This document shows positions 32,705 through 44,586 of a stretch of 64,000 bases of DNA, piece after piece. The first letter of the stretch is position 1. Each line of letters starts with the position of its first letter. The notes beneath the pieces were generated by a model. That model was not told the DNA's origin and did no database searches. It saw nothing but the letters and a program-made list of their open reading frames with translations. The position numbers and the translations under genes are program-made. Source of the DNA: Zasmidium citrigriseum (Eukaryota; Ascomycota; Dothideomycetes; Mycosphaerellales; Mycosphaerellaceae); the NCBI GenBank assembly GCA_002786025.1, contig NHNW01000004.1, positions 124,001 through 188,000 on the forward strand. Reading direction: 5' to 3'.

Positions 32705-33686
32705 TTTCGAAAGAGAGGCAGGTGCGGGCCACCAAGTGTCGAGTCCGATGCTGAGCCGAGCGAGGCTTGGCGAACTCTATTCGAACGTCGACTTGAAGGA
32801 CTCGAGACTCGGGTTCATGCAGCTACCCGTGAATGCTCTGGATGAAGATGTAGGGATGTCAGACGATGCAGACCGAGAACACAGGAACATCAGAGTGTCA
32901 AGATTGTGGTTGGCCAGAGCTGGCCTTGCTCTTGCCCGAGCGGCCGCGAAACAAGCATCTCGTTTCTCCACTCGTTCGCCCTAGGGCGTTGCAGTGATGT
33001 ACTCACTTAAGTCGAGAAGTGTCCATGAATCTGCCGATGAGGCTTTTGAGAGTGCATTGGCATTGAAGATGGACCTTCAGTGACCACATCTCATGAAGCA
33101 AAGTGGGAGAATGTGAAGCACATCTTCCCGCTGTACGAGAACAGTCTCTTTCGACTCTGTCCAAATAAATACCAGTATACACTATGAGCAAATCGATCTT
33201 TAATCCCTCGCCTCGCCTCGCCTCTTAAACCAAAACGCACTGGACCAAAATCGAGCAACACCTCTTGTCCCCACGAAAGACGACGGACGGGGACTCCAAT
33301 ATGCGCCTCAAAGCGCCTTGCAAATGTGTACAGAGTAGTAGGAGGTATAAGCGCTGGGGGCTGAAACGCTATCAAGGTTACAAAAAGGCAGTAGTAAAAG
33401 GGAACCCGCAACCGAGCCCAGTGTCTTTCCTCTCTCGTGCTTGCGGTTTCGATGTGCTCATGTCGTCCGTGGGTGGCGTAATAGTCCGGAAAGCTGCAAA
33501 GATGGCGTTCTTCTTCTCCCGCCTTTCGGGCTCTTTTGGTTTGGTCCGTCGGTTCTCCTTCTCCAGTCTTGCAATATACACTAAGTAAATGAACGGGTGG
33601 CAGTCGTGCCGGGTATTCGGTCGAAGCGGAATCTTCGATGGAGGTAAAACGATTGGTTGGTGGTGGCTGATTTATGCCTTTGTATG
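32705..33686. other. Intergenic amidohydrolase-TeaR, no gene seen
   Basis: About 980 bp between two minus-strand genes. It holds the amidohydrolase promoter and probably a long 3' UTR of the TeaR-like gene. No recognisable ORF or repeat. Confidence 0.5.
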
Positions 33687-35348
33687 TTACATAACAACGC
33701 AACAGCATCCTTTCTTTGGTGCTGCTTCTTGCTTTTCGTCGAGATCGGGTATTCGAGGAGTCGTATTATGGGAAATGGCCGGTGCTGGAGCTGGAGGACC
33801 GGGTGATGGTAGGGGCGAGCGTTGCAGGGTCGGTGTTTGTGCAATGGTGGGCGTGATCTTGTATCCGCCGCTGGTACCCGGTCGAACACTTCCATTGTCG
33901 CTCTTCGTATCGCTCTTCGATGGGCTGAGAGGCCAGGGTCCGGAAGCAGACCCGTTCGGTGATGCTTTATCCTTCTTGGGCGACGGGCTTCGCGGTGGAG
34001 GTAGCAAATTCTGGCTGTCGAGGGACAGAACAGGTGCCTTGGGCTTGCTAAGGTCTTCATCATTCAGCAACTTGAAGTCGCGATCATAGACAGTCCCAGT
34101 CTTGCCTTCCTTCTCCCATTGCTCTTGTGCCATTCTCTTTGCATGCGTTGGCAGCATCTGCTGGTCGGGTGGAAGTCGAGGGTCTGGTTTGTACATCGTT
34201 GCGATCCAAGGTGCCTCACCTTCGGGTGGTGAATGGCGGCCTGTCGATGGGCGAGATTTGTGTCCAGAGCTGGAACCCGGTCTCTTGGTGGCAGTTGCAG
34301 AAGGCGCACGTCGACCGTTCTGGTGGGAAGACCCGGGGCGGGCGGCTGAAGATGCTGAAGTCTTCCGGCCTGTCGGGGCCTGCTTCTTCGGCACGCGGGA
34401 TTTCGGCGGCGAATTCTCATCGTTTGACGAGGTCTTGTTTGATGTGCCTGGGGGTGTTATTTTTGAACCATCCTGATCCATATCGAGCAGCACCTGACTG
34501 CTGATGCTAGGGCTTCGAATTTGCCTCGCGTATTGCATTTCATCGAAACTGCCGCTCCAATTTTGGCTCCCTGCGCGACTGCGAGGCAGAGGCGAGTCCC
34601 TGTCTGTCGCCGTCTGCGGCACGGGAACAGGACTGATTCGAGAGACTGGTATGCGGGATGTACTCGGTCGGACCATGTGTTGGCGCTGATTGTACTGCTC
34701 TTCTGCGACTTCTTCAGGAGATCGAATCTCTGAGTCTCGATGCGGATCGAAATCCCGTCCATGATGCTGGGGCTCTTCTTCTGGCGCCGATGGTATTGGA
34801 GATATGCGCTTTCGCGGAGACTCATCATAGCCAGGGTACGCATTGGTGTAGTCCTCGTCGTTGAGTATGTCGTTCTGATGATCGTAGCTCGTGCGACTGC
34901 CCGGGCGGTGGGAGCCCGAACGGCTTGCCGAACGGCTGCTTCGCCCATTCTCTCGACCGGGACCTGCACTCATAGAGCGTCTTGAGGGACGGACGTAAAT
35001 GCCTGCTTCCTCCATCTCCTGAATCTCGATCTGCGCAAGCTTGTCCCGATGGATCCATGCCGAATCGTCTGGTCGCTTTTCGGTCTTCTTCTCATCTTGC
35101 TGTCGCTTCTCGCGAAGCGCATTGCGAGATCTCTTCCGCCCCGCGGCGCTGTTGTTTGCTCGCAACGATGTTCTGCGATGCCTTGCCGTCTCAGAGTCGG
35201 ATTGCAAGTCCCAGGCGCTATTTCGCTTGTGAAGACTCTTGGAATCCGTGTCGGCGTCCCTGCGGTTGCCCATGGGCCTGGCATTGCCGTCGGTCTCCTC
35301 CAGGGGCACCGCATAGCTCCACGCTCCTCCGTTTGCCGTCGCGGCCAT
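33687..35348 (-). CDS. TeaR-like cell-end marker receptor with CaaX box
   Basis: One exon, 553 aa from the ATG at 35348. The longer open frame begins at a TTG and is not preferred. Almost all of the protein is disordered and S/R/P-rich. A conserved-looking segment lies near the N-terminus (DDSAWIHRDKLAQIEIQEMEEAGIYV). The C-terminus ends GCCCVVM, a CaaX box (CVVM, Met last, so farnesylation expected) preceded by two further cysteines suited to palmitoylation. This layout matches Aspergillus TeaR / fission yeast Mod5, plasma-membrane anchors that receive the microtubule-delivered landmark TeaA/Tea1 and so direct polarised hyphal growth. The assignment rests on the conserved helix plus CaaX and on my memory of the family. 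Confidence 0.75.
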   Translation of the reverse strand: MAATANGGAWSYAVPLEETDGNARPMGNRRDADTDSKSLHKRNSAWDLQSDSETARHRRTSLRANNSAAGRKRSRNALREKRQQDEKKTEKRPDDSAWIHRDKLAQIEIQEMEEAGIYVRPSRRSMSAGPGRENGRSSRSASRSGSHRPGSRTSYDHQNDILNDEDYTNAYPGYDESPRKRISPIPSAPEEEPQHHGRDFDPHRDSEIRSPEEVAEEQYNQRQHMVRPSTSRIPVSRISPVPVPQTATDRDSPLPRSRAGSQNWSGSFDEMQYARQIRSPSISSQVLLDMDQDGSKITPPGTSNKTSSNDENSPPKSRVPKKQAPTGRKTSASSAARPGSSHQNGRRAPSATATKRPGSSSGHKSRPSTGRHSPPEGEAPWIATMYKPDPRLPPDQQMLPTHAKRMAQEQWEKEGKTGTVYDRDFKLLNDEDLSKPKAPVLSLDSQNLLPPPRSPSPKKDKASPNGSASGPWPLSPSKSDTKSDNGSVRPGTSGGYKITPTIAQTPTLQRSPLPSPGPPAPAPAISHNTTPRIPDLDEKQEAAPKKGCCCVVM

Positions 35349-36433
35349 GTCTGTGGCTTGCTCTTGCGTTACTTGTGACTGCCGCGTCACAGGTGGTGAT
35401 ACCAATCAGACCGCAGACATTCCCTGCCTCGACGTGCTGGCGATCCGGCGCGGTGGTGGGGAGCGAGGAGAGTAGCGCAGAAGCTGGGCGGTCGACGTCG
35501 ACCTCGATCATGCAGGGAAGTCCAGGGATCCAGCAGCTCTCGATTGCTCCCAAGGATGCTCCTGGCGGCAGTGAAGGGACAAATGAGAGAGGTCGAGAGG
35601 TCGTCGGCGGTGCGGCGACACGCGTAGAGGAGACACCACCACCGCAGTGACCGCACCCGTGCTGCTGCTGCTGCTGCTAAGGCGAGTTGGACTGAGGTGT
35701 TAATAAAAGCCCGGCCAATCGTTCGGGCGTGGCGCGGGCGGTCCGCTTTGCAAAACCAGCAAGCCGTTAGATTCTAAACTATCTTCACTGTTCCCCCCTT
35801 TCTCCTACACTCACGCCAAACCGCATCTCCTCGCAATTGGGCTACCAGCCAGCAAGCTCGAGCGACAGACACACGCCGGCTGCTGCACGAGTGTTGCTCC
35901 TGCCATCGCCACGATTCTCGGCGCATGTGATGCAGCTTCCAATCATCCAAACACCATCCTCCCCGCCAGTTTCACTCTCGACCACCAACATTCGCTGTGC
36001 CTTCGAACTGCTGCCCGACCTTCCGAGCCGTCAGTGAAAGCTTACCACTACTTGAAACCGTCAACTGTCTACTCTATCACCCGCTTTGGGCAAGAACGAC
36101 AGCGGCATGCTCCTCCGGCCAGGTGCCGATTCCTCCTGCTATCAAAAAGCCGTTGCAATGGGGTGTTTTGGCTTGCCCCGGACGTCCCAGATATGTTTCA
36201 TGGACAATCGTCAAGACACTATCACACAAGCCTACAATCGAGACACCAGGTCTCGGCTGCTGTCTAGACTCGATGACTTGCAACTGCTGTCCCAGAACTT
36301 GCCATGTCGAAGTGATGATGGTTTGCCGCATCTGCCGTTGGTCGAGACACGAGCGCCTCCTACGCCGGCGGCCGCGGCGGTTGTCGTCTACTGGACGTTT
36401 TAAACTCTCTTATACTATCTCATAAAGTCGCTG
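35349..36433. other. Intergenic upstream of TeaR-like gene
   Basis: About 1.1 kb with no supported gene. A (GCT)6-like run occurs near 35661-35678. Overlapping small frames at 35.8-36.4 kb lack motifs and look like chance. Confidence 0.5.
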
Positions 36434-36441
36434 CAGCCATC

Positions 36442-36707
36442 TAGGGATGGGCTCCACAAATACACAGAGGTATACATCGCTGTGTAAACATGTGTATACT
36501 TCCCTTCTCCAGAGCCCTCCCGTGTACACACGACCTTGGCGAAGCGATAACCCTCGATATCTGGTCGTCGACGTGCGTATAGGTCCCCGAATAGGTTATG
36601 GACAGCGTATGCAGGGGGACCCACTTTGTATATATACGATGTATACGTGGTGTACTTAGTGTGTACAAAGTCCAAGATCCTTAATACACCGTGTAAGCCC
36701 ATCCCTA
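36442..36707. mobile_element. hAT-type MITE (non-autonomous DNA transposon)
   Basis: A 266-bp element bounded by 12-bp perfect terminal inverted repeats TAGGGATGGGCT and its complement AGCCCATCCCTA. It is flanked by an exact 8-bp direct duplication CAGCCATC (36434-36441 and 36708-36715). An 8-bp target duplication with TIRs of the form YAGGGNTGGGC is characteristic of the hAT superfamily. The interior is rich in GTATAC/GTGTAC motifs and has no coding capacity for a transposase, so movement would depend on an autonomous hAT copy elsewhere. Termini and duplication are seen directly; superfamily is inferred from them. Confidence 0.88.
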
Positions 36708-36852
36708 CAGCCATCCCACCTTGGAGCTGAAGCCATCATTAAAGAATGCGGGCTTAAAATCAACCAGGAACCCACACGTCCCTCACAAGTCAGTAAGTCG
36801 GACGGATCAATTCAAGCGCTACATTCAAGTACGCGGCCAATATCACATCTCT

Positions 36853-37752
36853 TCAACGCCCCTCGCCTTTCTTAACAAACGCACACACCTCCTCCATACA
36901 ATCCACAGCCTGCATATCAACACTCAACTCATGCTTCCTCTTATGCCCGCCCGGCCCAACATTCAAATCATCCACCAACTCCTTAATCATCCCCATCATC
37001 GTCTTCTTCCTCCCCGTATTCGCCTTATCCCCACCATACTCATCCCAATAACTCGTCTGCAAATCCTCACAGAAATAAATCCCACCAGGCAAAACCGCCT
37101 TCCACAGATGCTGCAAACTGGTGATCTGCTGATTCATCGTATGCCCGCCGTCATCAACAATGACATCGAAGTCCGTCCCGGCGGTCCGCATGAAGTCGTT
37201 CAGGAAGGCGATGTCTGCTTGGTCGCCGGTGAAGATTGTCGCGGCGGTGGTGTTGGCGGCCCATTTCTCCGCGCAGGCGGCGTCGTATTCGATGAAGTAG
37301 AGGTCGACGTGCGGGAAGAATTCGAGCCAGGTGTAGAAGGAGGCTCCGGGGCCGTAGCCCATGTCGCAGCCTAGACCGATTTCGAGCATTTTGAGGGGCT
37401 TGTCGCGGTATTCTTCGAGGTATTTCTGGTACCTGTTGCAAGATCAGTAAGTGGAGATTTTCGGAAGAGGAAGAGCTTACATGTGGTGGTAGTGATGTCT
37501 CGTCACCTTGTCGGTACCGTGAGAGAGGGCGATGTCGTAGAAAGATGGCCTTATCACTTGTCAGACTGACAGGTTGAGTCGATGATATTCCATTGAGTGT
37601 ACGACTTACCTCGATCCATGACCAGCAACGCTCTTCAACGACGATTTCCAAGATTCCGGCACGCCATTCATCTGATGCAGAAGTGCACCGACGAATAAGA
37701 TGATGCCCACCGTCGCCAGCACGAGCGGCAACTTGGTCGTTTGAACCACCAT
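36853..37752 (-). CDS. Membrane-anchored SAM-dependent methyltransferase-like protein
   Basis: Three exons (introns 37433-37480, 37550-37609) give 263 aa. An N-terminal membrane anchor (LPLVLATVGIILFVGALL) precedes a class-I methyltransferase-like fold: PSFYDIALSHGTDKVTRHHYH, MLEIGLGCDMGYGPGASFYTWLEFFP (SAM-binding strand and loop), DLYFIEYD, ATIFTGDQAD, DFDVIVDDGGHTM, and LWKAVLPGGIYFCEDLQTSYW. The IDDGGH and EDLQTSYW motifs are shared with sugar O-methyltransferase/cephalosporin-hydroxylase-type proteins and a fungal family often called hard-surface-induced. A type II membrane protein in the secretory pathway is likely. The acceptor is unknown. The ATG at 37752 is chosen because the upstream extension begins at GTG. 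Confidence 0.82.
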
Positions 37753-38003
37753 GATGATGAGAGTCCCGACGGTGCTCGATCGTGGTGTTCGAAAAGAAGA
37801 GGACTCGAAATTCTCGAGTCCAAGGAGGTCCACTCAAAATTCTTGCCTGCCACGCGAGGGCGCGTTGAGGAATGGGCTCGACACGCCACCAGCAAGGGCA
37901 CGAACGCGCAGAATGAGGTGCCCTTGGCAGAGTACGAATGTTCAGATGGACTTTTCTCACTAGGGTCTTCAATCACAGTCGACTTCTGAACAATCTTGCA
38001 GCA

Positions 38004-39476
38004 ATGGAGCTCTACCCTGTTTACTTCGCCGCCCTCGTGCTCTTCAATGCCGCGTTAGCATACCACAAACACCAGCAATCCAAGAGCGAGACCACAAAAG
38101 AAGAGACACTTGCATTGCCACAAATTGAAGGAAGAGAAGATGCTCGGAAGTTCAAAGTTACTTACTTTGCGGTCTATCTGCTTGCGATGGCGGCGGATTG
38201 GGTCCAGGTAAGTCGTACTTATTAGCTTTGGTTGCATGGCAACTAACAACTGCTTGTAGGGGCCTTACATGTACACGCTCTACAAAGATGAGAAGGGACT
38301 CAGCGAACCGGTCGTCGCAGCACTCTTCACGACTGGCTTCGTCTGCGCCGGCATGACCGCTTCTTTCGTCGGCTCTCTAGCCGACAAGCATGGCCGTCGA
38401 GCAGCCTGTTTGACATTCTGCGTCGCATACGCCGTCTCCTGTCTTTCAGTCCTGAGCAACGACCTCACGATCCTCTTCGCGGGCCGAGCTCTCGGAGGTC
38501 TTTCGACGACGCTGCTGTACTCCGTCTTCGAAACGTGGATGATCGCCGAGTATCATGCTCGTGGATTGAACGATTGCCTGAGATTGGAGGATATGTTTGG
38601 GATGAGTGTGACGTTCAGTGGCGTTGTGGCCATTGTTGCTGGTGTCGTGGGTGAGGCGGTTGTTGGATACACGGGAACGAAAGTCGCGCCTTTCATAGTG
38701 GCGATTGCCTGTCTTGGGGCGGCGTATGCGTGTATCTGGAAATTCTGGGTGAGTATAAGAACGTGGAAGTTGTACTTACAGGCTGATCTTTTCTCCAGGG
38801 CGAGAACTATGGCGACCTCCCTGAAGACGAAAAAGCCGGTACAGACTTGCGAGCCAGCCTTTTGGACAAACGCGTCTTGTCGCTTGCAGCAGCCACGACC
38901 ATCTTCGAAGGATCGATGTACCTCTTCGTCTTCTTCTGGGCACCAGCACTCAAATCCGCTCGCGCTCTGGCAGGAATCAAAGACCTACCACCATTCGGCC
39001 TGATCTTCTCGTCATTCATGTGCGCCATGATGATGGGCTCAATGATGTTCTCGACGTTTGATCCACGGGCTGGGAGAGATACCGGCAAGCTGCTGTTGAG
39101 CATCCTCGCGATGGCGGCAAACTCGCTGCTGGTGCCTGTGCTGTCGAATCTCGAGCCGGTCATCTTCTGGAGCTTTGCGGTCTTTGAGATGTGTGTCGGG
39201 CTGTACTATCCCACTATGAGTCGTCTGAAGAGCGAGTTGGTTGAGGACGCTGTGCGTGGCAAGGTGTATGCCTTGATGAGATTGCCGTTGAACGTGTTCA
39301 TCGTTCTCGCGCTGGGCGTTACGAGAGAGGGTGAGTGTCGATGTGCTCAGATCTTTTTGGGTCGTCTTTCATGCTGACAGTTCCTAGGTGACGCCCATCG
39401 AGGTATGGTGTTTTCAGCAGTCGGTGGACTTATGCTGTGTGCCTTTTTCATCGTCCAGCGATATTTGTGCAGATGA
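38004..39476 (+). CDS. MFSD5-type major facilitator (molybdate-anion transporter family)
   Basis: Four exons (introns 38208-38259, 38749-38798, 39331-39387) give 437 aa with about 11-12 transmembrane helices. Diagnostic sequences are FAVYLLAMAADWVQGPYMYTLYKDEKGLSE, GFVCAGMTASFVGSLADKHGRR (MFS signature), GRALGGLSTTLLYSVFETWMIAEYHARGL and FEGSMYLFVFFWAPALK. These match MFSD5, whose algal member MOT2 imports molybdate. Fungal members are usually uncharacterised, so molybdate is a family inference. The gene diverges from the methyltransferase gene, starts 251 bp apart. Confidence 0.9.
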
Positions 39477-40500
39477 ATTGTTAGTTAGATGAGCAGATTC
39501 AGGAGTCGAATCATCTCGTAGTCTCCTATGCCAGACAGTTTGTTCGTCCCATAGCAAACCAGAGCACAGTCACGCTCTCCCAATGGCAATTCTGACAAGC
39601 AGTGGATGAGCTTCACACCAAAGCCATCGTTGACCAGTGATACTGCTGCAGACGTGATCACCCCTCTCTCCAAGGAATGGCATGCCATGGCAGCAAGGGA
39701 GGGTCAGACCAGTCGCAATCTCAGACCCAGGTCAGGGCTGGTATCGTTGCAGCGAGCCATGGATGGGGATATTTACGCGTAGTGCTTGCAAACAATAATA
39801 GTCGACGTCATATCGTTTTGGAGCGCGTCCGGGTGCTATGTAATCAACGCCTGCGGGTTGCCGTCTCGCCGCCTGCACGAATGAATGATTCTGCTGCTGC
39901 TGCACTCCGCATCTCGACTCGAGTGTGCAGGCTCGAAGACGGTAGTTGAATTGTTGATGAAGAAGAATTGTGGGAGAAAACCGTTTCGTATCCTTGCAAC
40001 AGAGCCGGGGGTTCAGACGTTGTAAAAACGTCGATTTGCCTTGAGGGCTTGAGCCTTGGCCCCTAGAAGCAGCAAGTGCGATTCTACGCGTCCCTCTCTG
40101 ACTTCTTCCGCCTGGAAATCAACACTTCAACCTCTGCGCAACCACTGCAAACACCACCGACCTCCCGGACACCAACGCATCGCCGCCGGCCTGCTTGACA
40201 AACGGCCGTCGAAGTCGTCTGGGCATCGCTGGCACCCGTCATGCGCAGCGCTCATCGCTTCCACGCCCGCCCCGACACGCGCACTTAGACTTCGCAGACC
40301 CGCCCATTCACCAACGAACGCTCCGCTATTGCTTCTTACCCGCCCACTCGACATTTACTTGCGCGCAAAATTCAATTTAAGGCGCGTCTCCCCCGCTTCG
40401 ACCGCAGAAAAACAGTCCCCGACCACATCTGCACCATCGTCAAAGGAACACCTCCAACACTCCTGCCGGATCTCAGACAGCACCTGCCACTGCCACAAAC
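39477..40500. other. Promoter/leader region of the forkhead gene
   Basis: About 1 kb with no supported ORF. The last 450 bases are C/A-rich and pyrimidine-rich, as in fungal 5' leaders of regulatory genes. A 12-bp perfect palindrome ATGGCATGCCAT is at about 39678. Confidence 0.5.
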
Positions 40501-43096
40501 ATGCCTCCATCCGGCCGTAAGGGTAAGACCCGCGTCCGTAGAGCGCCTGCGGCCACCGAGACCCACGAGCAGCCCTCCGACGCAGAGACCCCGGACGCTA
40601 TCGCGACCCCATCGCGAGGCTCCAGAAAGCGTACCCGAGGCGGCGATGCCACTGCTTCAGCTTCTCGCAACACGAGAAGAAAGATCAAGGACACGCGTCC
40701 GCTCGAGCGCGAGGACACCGAAGGCACCGAGCCTCATGATCAGAGTGACAACGAAACCGAGCCATCCTCCCCGACCGAGCAAGACATCATCGCCAGCTTG
40801 AAGGTCGCCGAGAAGCACGTCAACGCTACCGAAGACTTTGCCAACGAGCTCCTCGAGGGTCAGGAGAGCGTGCCTGGATACGGCAAGATTGCAGGTCGTG
40901 ACTGGATCTATATCGTCCGCAAACTGGAAGTCAACATCGGTCGCCCAGAGACTCAAGAGCACCTCACCACTGATGGGAACGGGTCCACTGCGCGCACCAT
41001 AACTCCAACTGCAAAGACCGTTGTGGACATCGATCTTGGCCCTGACCGGCAGATCTCCAGACTCCACGCTATTATCACGTATGACGGCGATAGTGCGCAG
41101 TGGATTCTGCTCGTCAATGGCCGCAACGGTCTCCGTGTGGACAACAACCTCCAGAAGCGTGGCTCAAAGACCTACCTCCGCAACGGCAGCGTCATTGAAA
41201 TTGCAGGCACACAGATGGCTTTCATCACCACCGCAACCGCCGCTGGTGAGGGCCCGCTTTGGGATGCTTCGATCATTAAGCAGGCTCAAAAGTCCTCCGA
41301 AGACGACGAGGATGGCGAAGATGATACGCGCACTCACGGCAATCGCAACCCGGGTAATGCTCCAGGGAGAAGCCACCTCCAAGATCAGGGCATGTATCAG
41401 TCAGACTACAACCAACAGAACGGACAGAACCAGCAACATCGCACTCATCCTCACTCGCAGCGTGCAGCTCTGCACCCACCACCTGGCACGCCCATGCGTA
41501 CGCAGACGTCGTACGCCAAGTCTTCTCCAGCAGCCAACCTCTCCCGTGGCATGATGATGGAGTCCACCGAGAGCATTGACTACTCGGCAGACAACGCCAA
41601 GGATCTCAAGCCACCACACTCGTACGCACAGATGATCGGCATGGCGATCCTTAGTACACCAGAGCAGCAAATGACATTGAACAACATCTACAAGTGGATC
41701 ATGGCCAATTATGCTTTCTATCGTTTCAACTCGGGAGGCTGGCAAAACAGTATCCGCCACAATCTGAGCTTGAACAAGGCATTTACCAAGATTGCGAGGC
41801 GCACTGACGAGCCCGGCAAAGGTATGAAATGGATCATTGAGCCTACAGAATACGACAACTTCATTGCTCAGGGCATGAAGGGGTGCAGGAGGCCAAATCC
41901 GATTCCAGGCACTCAGAGCACTCTCGGCTCGCCAAACAGCCCAATGGGCCGGATGAAGGGAATGAAAAGAGACGACGAGATGACGCCTCCTCTCAACTCA
42001 TATCAGCCCGCCTATCCAACTGCAACGGAGGCGTACACGCCGGATCGTGGCTCTCGACGACCACAGACAGCACAACTTGATAGCAGCGTAGGTCTAGGCA
42101 TCGAAGGCAACACCGTCCAGGACTATGACTATCCCCCGCGTGCCACTCCTCGCAATGGCATGACAGCTGTGGCGAACGCGGCTGGGTCACCACCGGCGCT
42201 GTACGTCAACGACGAGGGCCGCACTGGTCCTCTTGACACCCCATTCCCGCTTCGCCCATCTCAGCGTCTGGCTCCACCGAGCACCCTGCGACGGCCGAGT
42301 GACTATATCCAGTTCAGCAGCCCAGCACCTTTCTGGAAGATGGAAGGCTTGGTTGGCAGCACGCCTTTCAAGCCGTTCGATCTGAGTCCGTTGAAGACTC
42401 CATTCCCAACCCTTAAGAAGGGTGATGCTGAGGAGCACAAGGACGAGGAAGAGGAGGAGACGTCGCCCGAGGATGAGCAGGACGAAGTTGAGAAGCCCAA
42501 GCAGCCAGAACCAGGTCCAAGGGGAAGCCCGATCCTCAGCTCCAGCAGTCCACCACGCCCTGCCAGCTCAGTCCACGGCCTTGATGCCAGTCCAACAATG
42601 AGTCGGCCAACCACTTCGGGTACCAAGACTCTGAACCACCTTGCCAATGCGGCAGACATGGAACAGAACAGCACGGCTTCGGACAAGACGCCGCCAGCCA
42701 CCAAAGAGATGTCGGCTCCTGCTGTCCAGCAACAGCAGACCCCACCCAACACCGTCATCCAACCTGTGCAGCAGGCTACGAGGCCGCAGGAGCTGCCGCA
42801 AGCTGCCGTTGCCAACAGATTCGACAACGCCCGGCCGGCTGTCAATGGCGGCTACTCCAGCTCGAACTCGTACACCACCGTCAATGGCGGCGTCCAGACG
42901 AATGGATACCATGTGCAGATGGATGACGGTGAAGACGAGGGTATTGATCTCGTGAAGTATGTTTCTTCGACAAGGAAATAGTGAAAATTGATACTGACTG
43001 CTTCTCAGGGGTTTCCAGCCGATCGGCGCTTTCCATCAGCGCAACCATCTCGCTATGGGCATTGGCATGGCTGGTGCGCCGACGTATGGTCGGTAG
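40501..43096 (+). CDS. FHA-forkhead transcription factor (Fkh1/Fkh2 type)
   Basis: Two exons give 847 aa. A basic N-terminus is followed by an FHA phosphopeptide-binding domain (about 132-245: RDWIYIVRKLEVNIGR, RQISRLHAIITY, WILLVNGRNGLRVD). A winged-helix forkhead domain follows (from about 368: LKPPHSYAQMIGMAILSTPEQQMTLNNIYKWI, WQNSIRHNLSLNKAF, GKGMKWIIEP). FHA plus canonical forkhead is the Fkh1/Fkh2 arrangement, which controls G2/M and mating or sporulation genes. The open frame would end VSSTRK if intron 42957-43008 (GTATGT...CTGAC...CAG) were retained; splicing instead gives the ending KGFQPIGAFHQRNHLAMG...PTYGR, which I prefer. The C-terminal half is disordered with an acidic stretch. 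Confidence 0.93.
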
Positions 43097-44220
43097 GAAC
43101 GACCAGTCGATCCGGCGCTCGAGTTGGCGGTGCATCGCTCACCATCACGTCCCATCGATGAGCACCGTGGTCTGCGCTGAAGATTGATTGATGAGATATG
43201 CATATTGGCGGCATTGCATGCAGCATTGGAGTTTAGTCGTGTTTGGGTCTTTTGCAGATGAATCGTGATGAGCAAGGAGTTTTTGGAGAATTGCAGGTTT
43301 TTGTTTGGGAAAGAGGGAATAGATTAGGAATCAGAGATGGAGGTCACGGGCTTTTGTTTTATTGTTCTGGAGCGGAGAATGGCATATCGTCGGTGCAAGC
43401 AAATTTCGTCCGCGCTGGTCAGGAGAACCCCTGCTTCACCAACCCAAGTAGGAAGGCATGCCCGCCACCTTCTTTTTCTCATTTCGTAAGTGAAGATCAT
43501 GGTGTCTGGTCTTGCGGGTGTTGTCTTGGTGATGGAGATGGGTGATGGAAGGAAGTGCCGAGGAGTGGAGGAAGCCGAGATGAAGTCCACGAAGGATATT
43601 TTGGATTGTGTCCTCTTGTGGTTCTGATGTTGTGCTATGCTATGCTATGAGTGTTGTGCACCTCTATGCTGTGCTATGCCTAGGGCCTGAAATCATGTGC
43701 CTCCACGTTCGGACCTGTCGATGCCTGACGATGATCGATACTGTATCAAGCGTATGGCTTGGCTAACGACCTTTGCAAGGAGAGTGAGGTCTGCATTAGA
43801 CCTTGGATCTTGGAGACGATGCCGTTGAAGATGCTACCTAGGTATGCTCTAGGAGACATGCTTTGACTCTCAGGTATCACATGCAAGAGCATTGCGCGGT
43901 CACTGAACGCCACCCCTGAAGTCCAACAAACCTCTATAATCAGAATCAAAGCTAATTCAAGCACATACGACCATTGGCGATTGAGAACTCGACATCCCGT
44001 CCGCTCTGTCAGGATAAACAATCGACCGCCTGATTAGTACTACAGTGGGTGACCATGTGGGAATACCGGGTGTTGTATGTTTTTTGCTTTTTGCTCTTCT
44101 TTTTGTTTTGGATGATGGTGCCGCTCCACGACAGAGCTCCAATTCTTCTGGCTCGTTGGATTGATTGCCAGAAGTATTTGATGGGAGGAGTGTGAATTTG
44201 ATGGCATTGGTGAAGGAGTG
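43097..44220. other. Intergenic downstream of the forkhead gene
   Basis: About 1.1 kb without a supported gene. It has short tandem TGCTATGC-type repeats near 43631-43680. It leads into the MITE at 44230. Confidence 0.5.
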
Positions 44221-44229
44221 AGTATCAAG

Positions 44230-44586
44230 GGGGATTGGTAAATGGCAATTGCGGTTTTGTTATTTGGCAATTGATACCATATTTCCTAATCAAATGCCAT
44301 CAATGTCAATCAATTCAACCTCAATCCACGACTTTGAATCCCTCCCCCCCAGCCCTCCGCTACACCTGGGGCCTCCCGAGAGATCCTCCCTCCCTTCGGG
44401 GGGCCCCTCCTACCTCGGGTCCCTCCCAGGTTTGCTTCGGCTACTCAAAAGATTGAGAATAGGGTCGCCTCGCCGGCGGGGCATATTCAATTTGAAGAGA
44501 GTGCAGTAAGTTCAATCAAAGTGTTAATCAAATGGGCGAGATCAATTGCCAAATAACAAAACCGCAATTGCCATTTACCAATCCCC
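44230..44586. mobile_element. Mutator-type MITE with 46-bp perfect TIRs
   Basis: A 357-bp element. Its first 46 bases (44230-44275, starting GGGGATTGGTAAATGGC) are the exact reverse complement of its last 46 (44541-44586). It is flanked by an exact 9-bp direct duplication AGTATCAAG (44221-44229 and 44587-44595). A 9-bp target duplication with long TIRs is the hallmark of Mutator-like elements. The interior goes from AT-rich to a very GC-rich, pyrimidine-biased block (about 44340-44440) and has no transposase ORF. Perfect TIRs and an intact duplication suggest recent insertion. It sits 289 bp upstream of the HET-domain gene. Confidence 0.92.
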
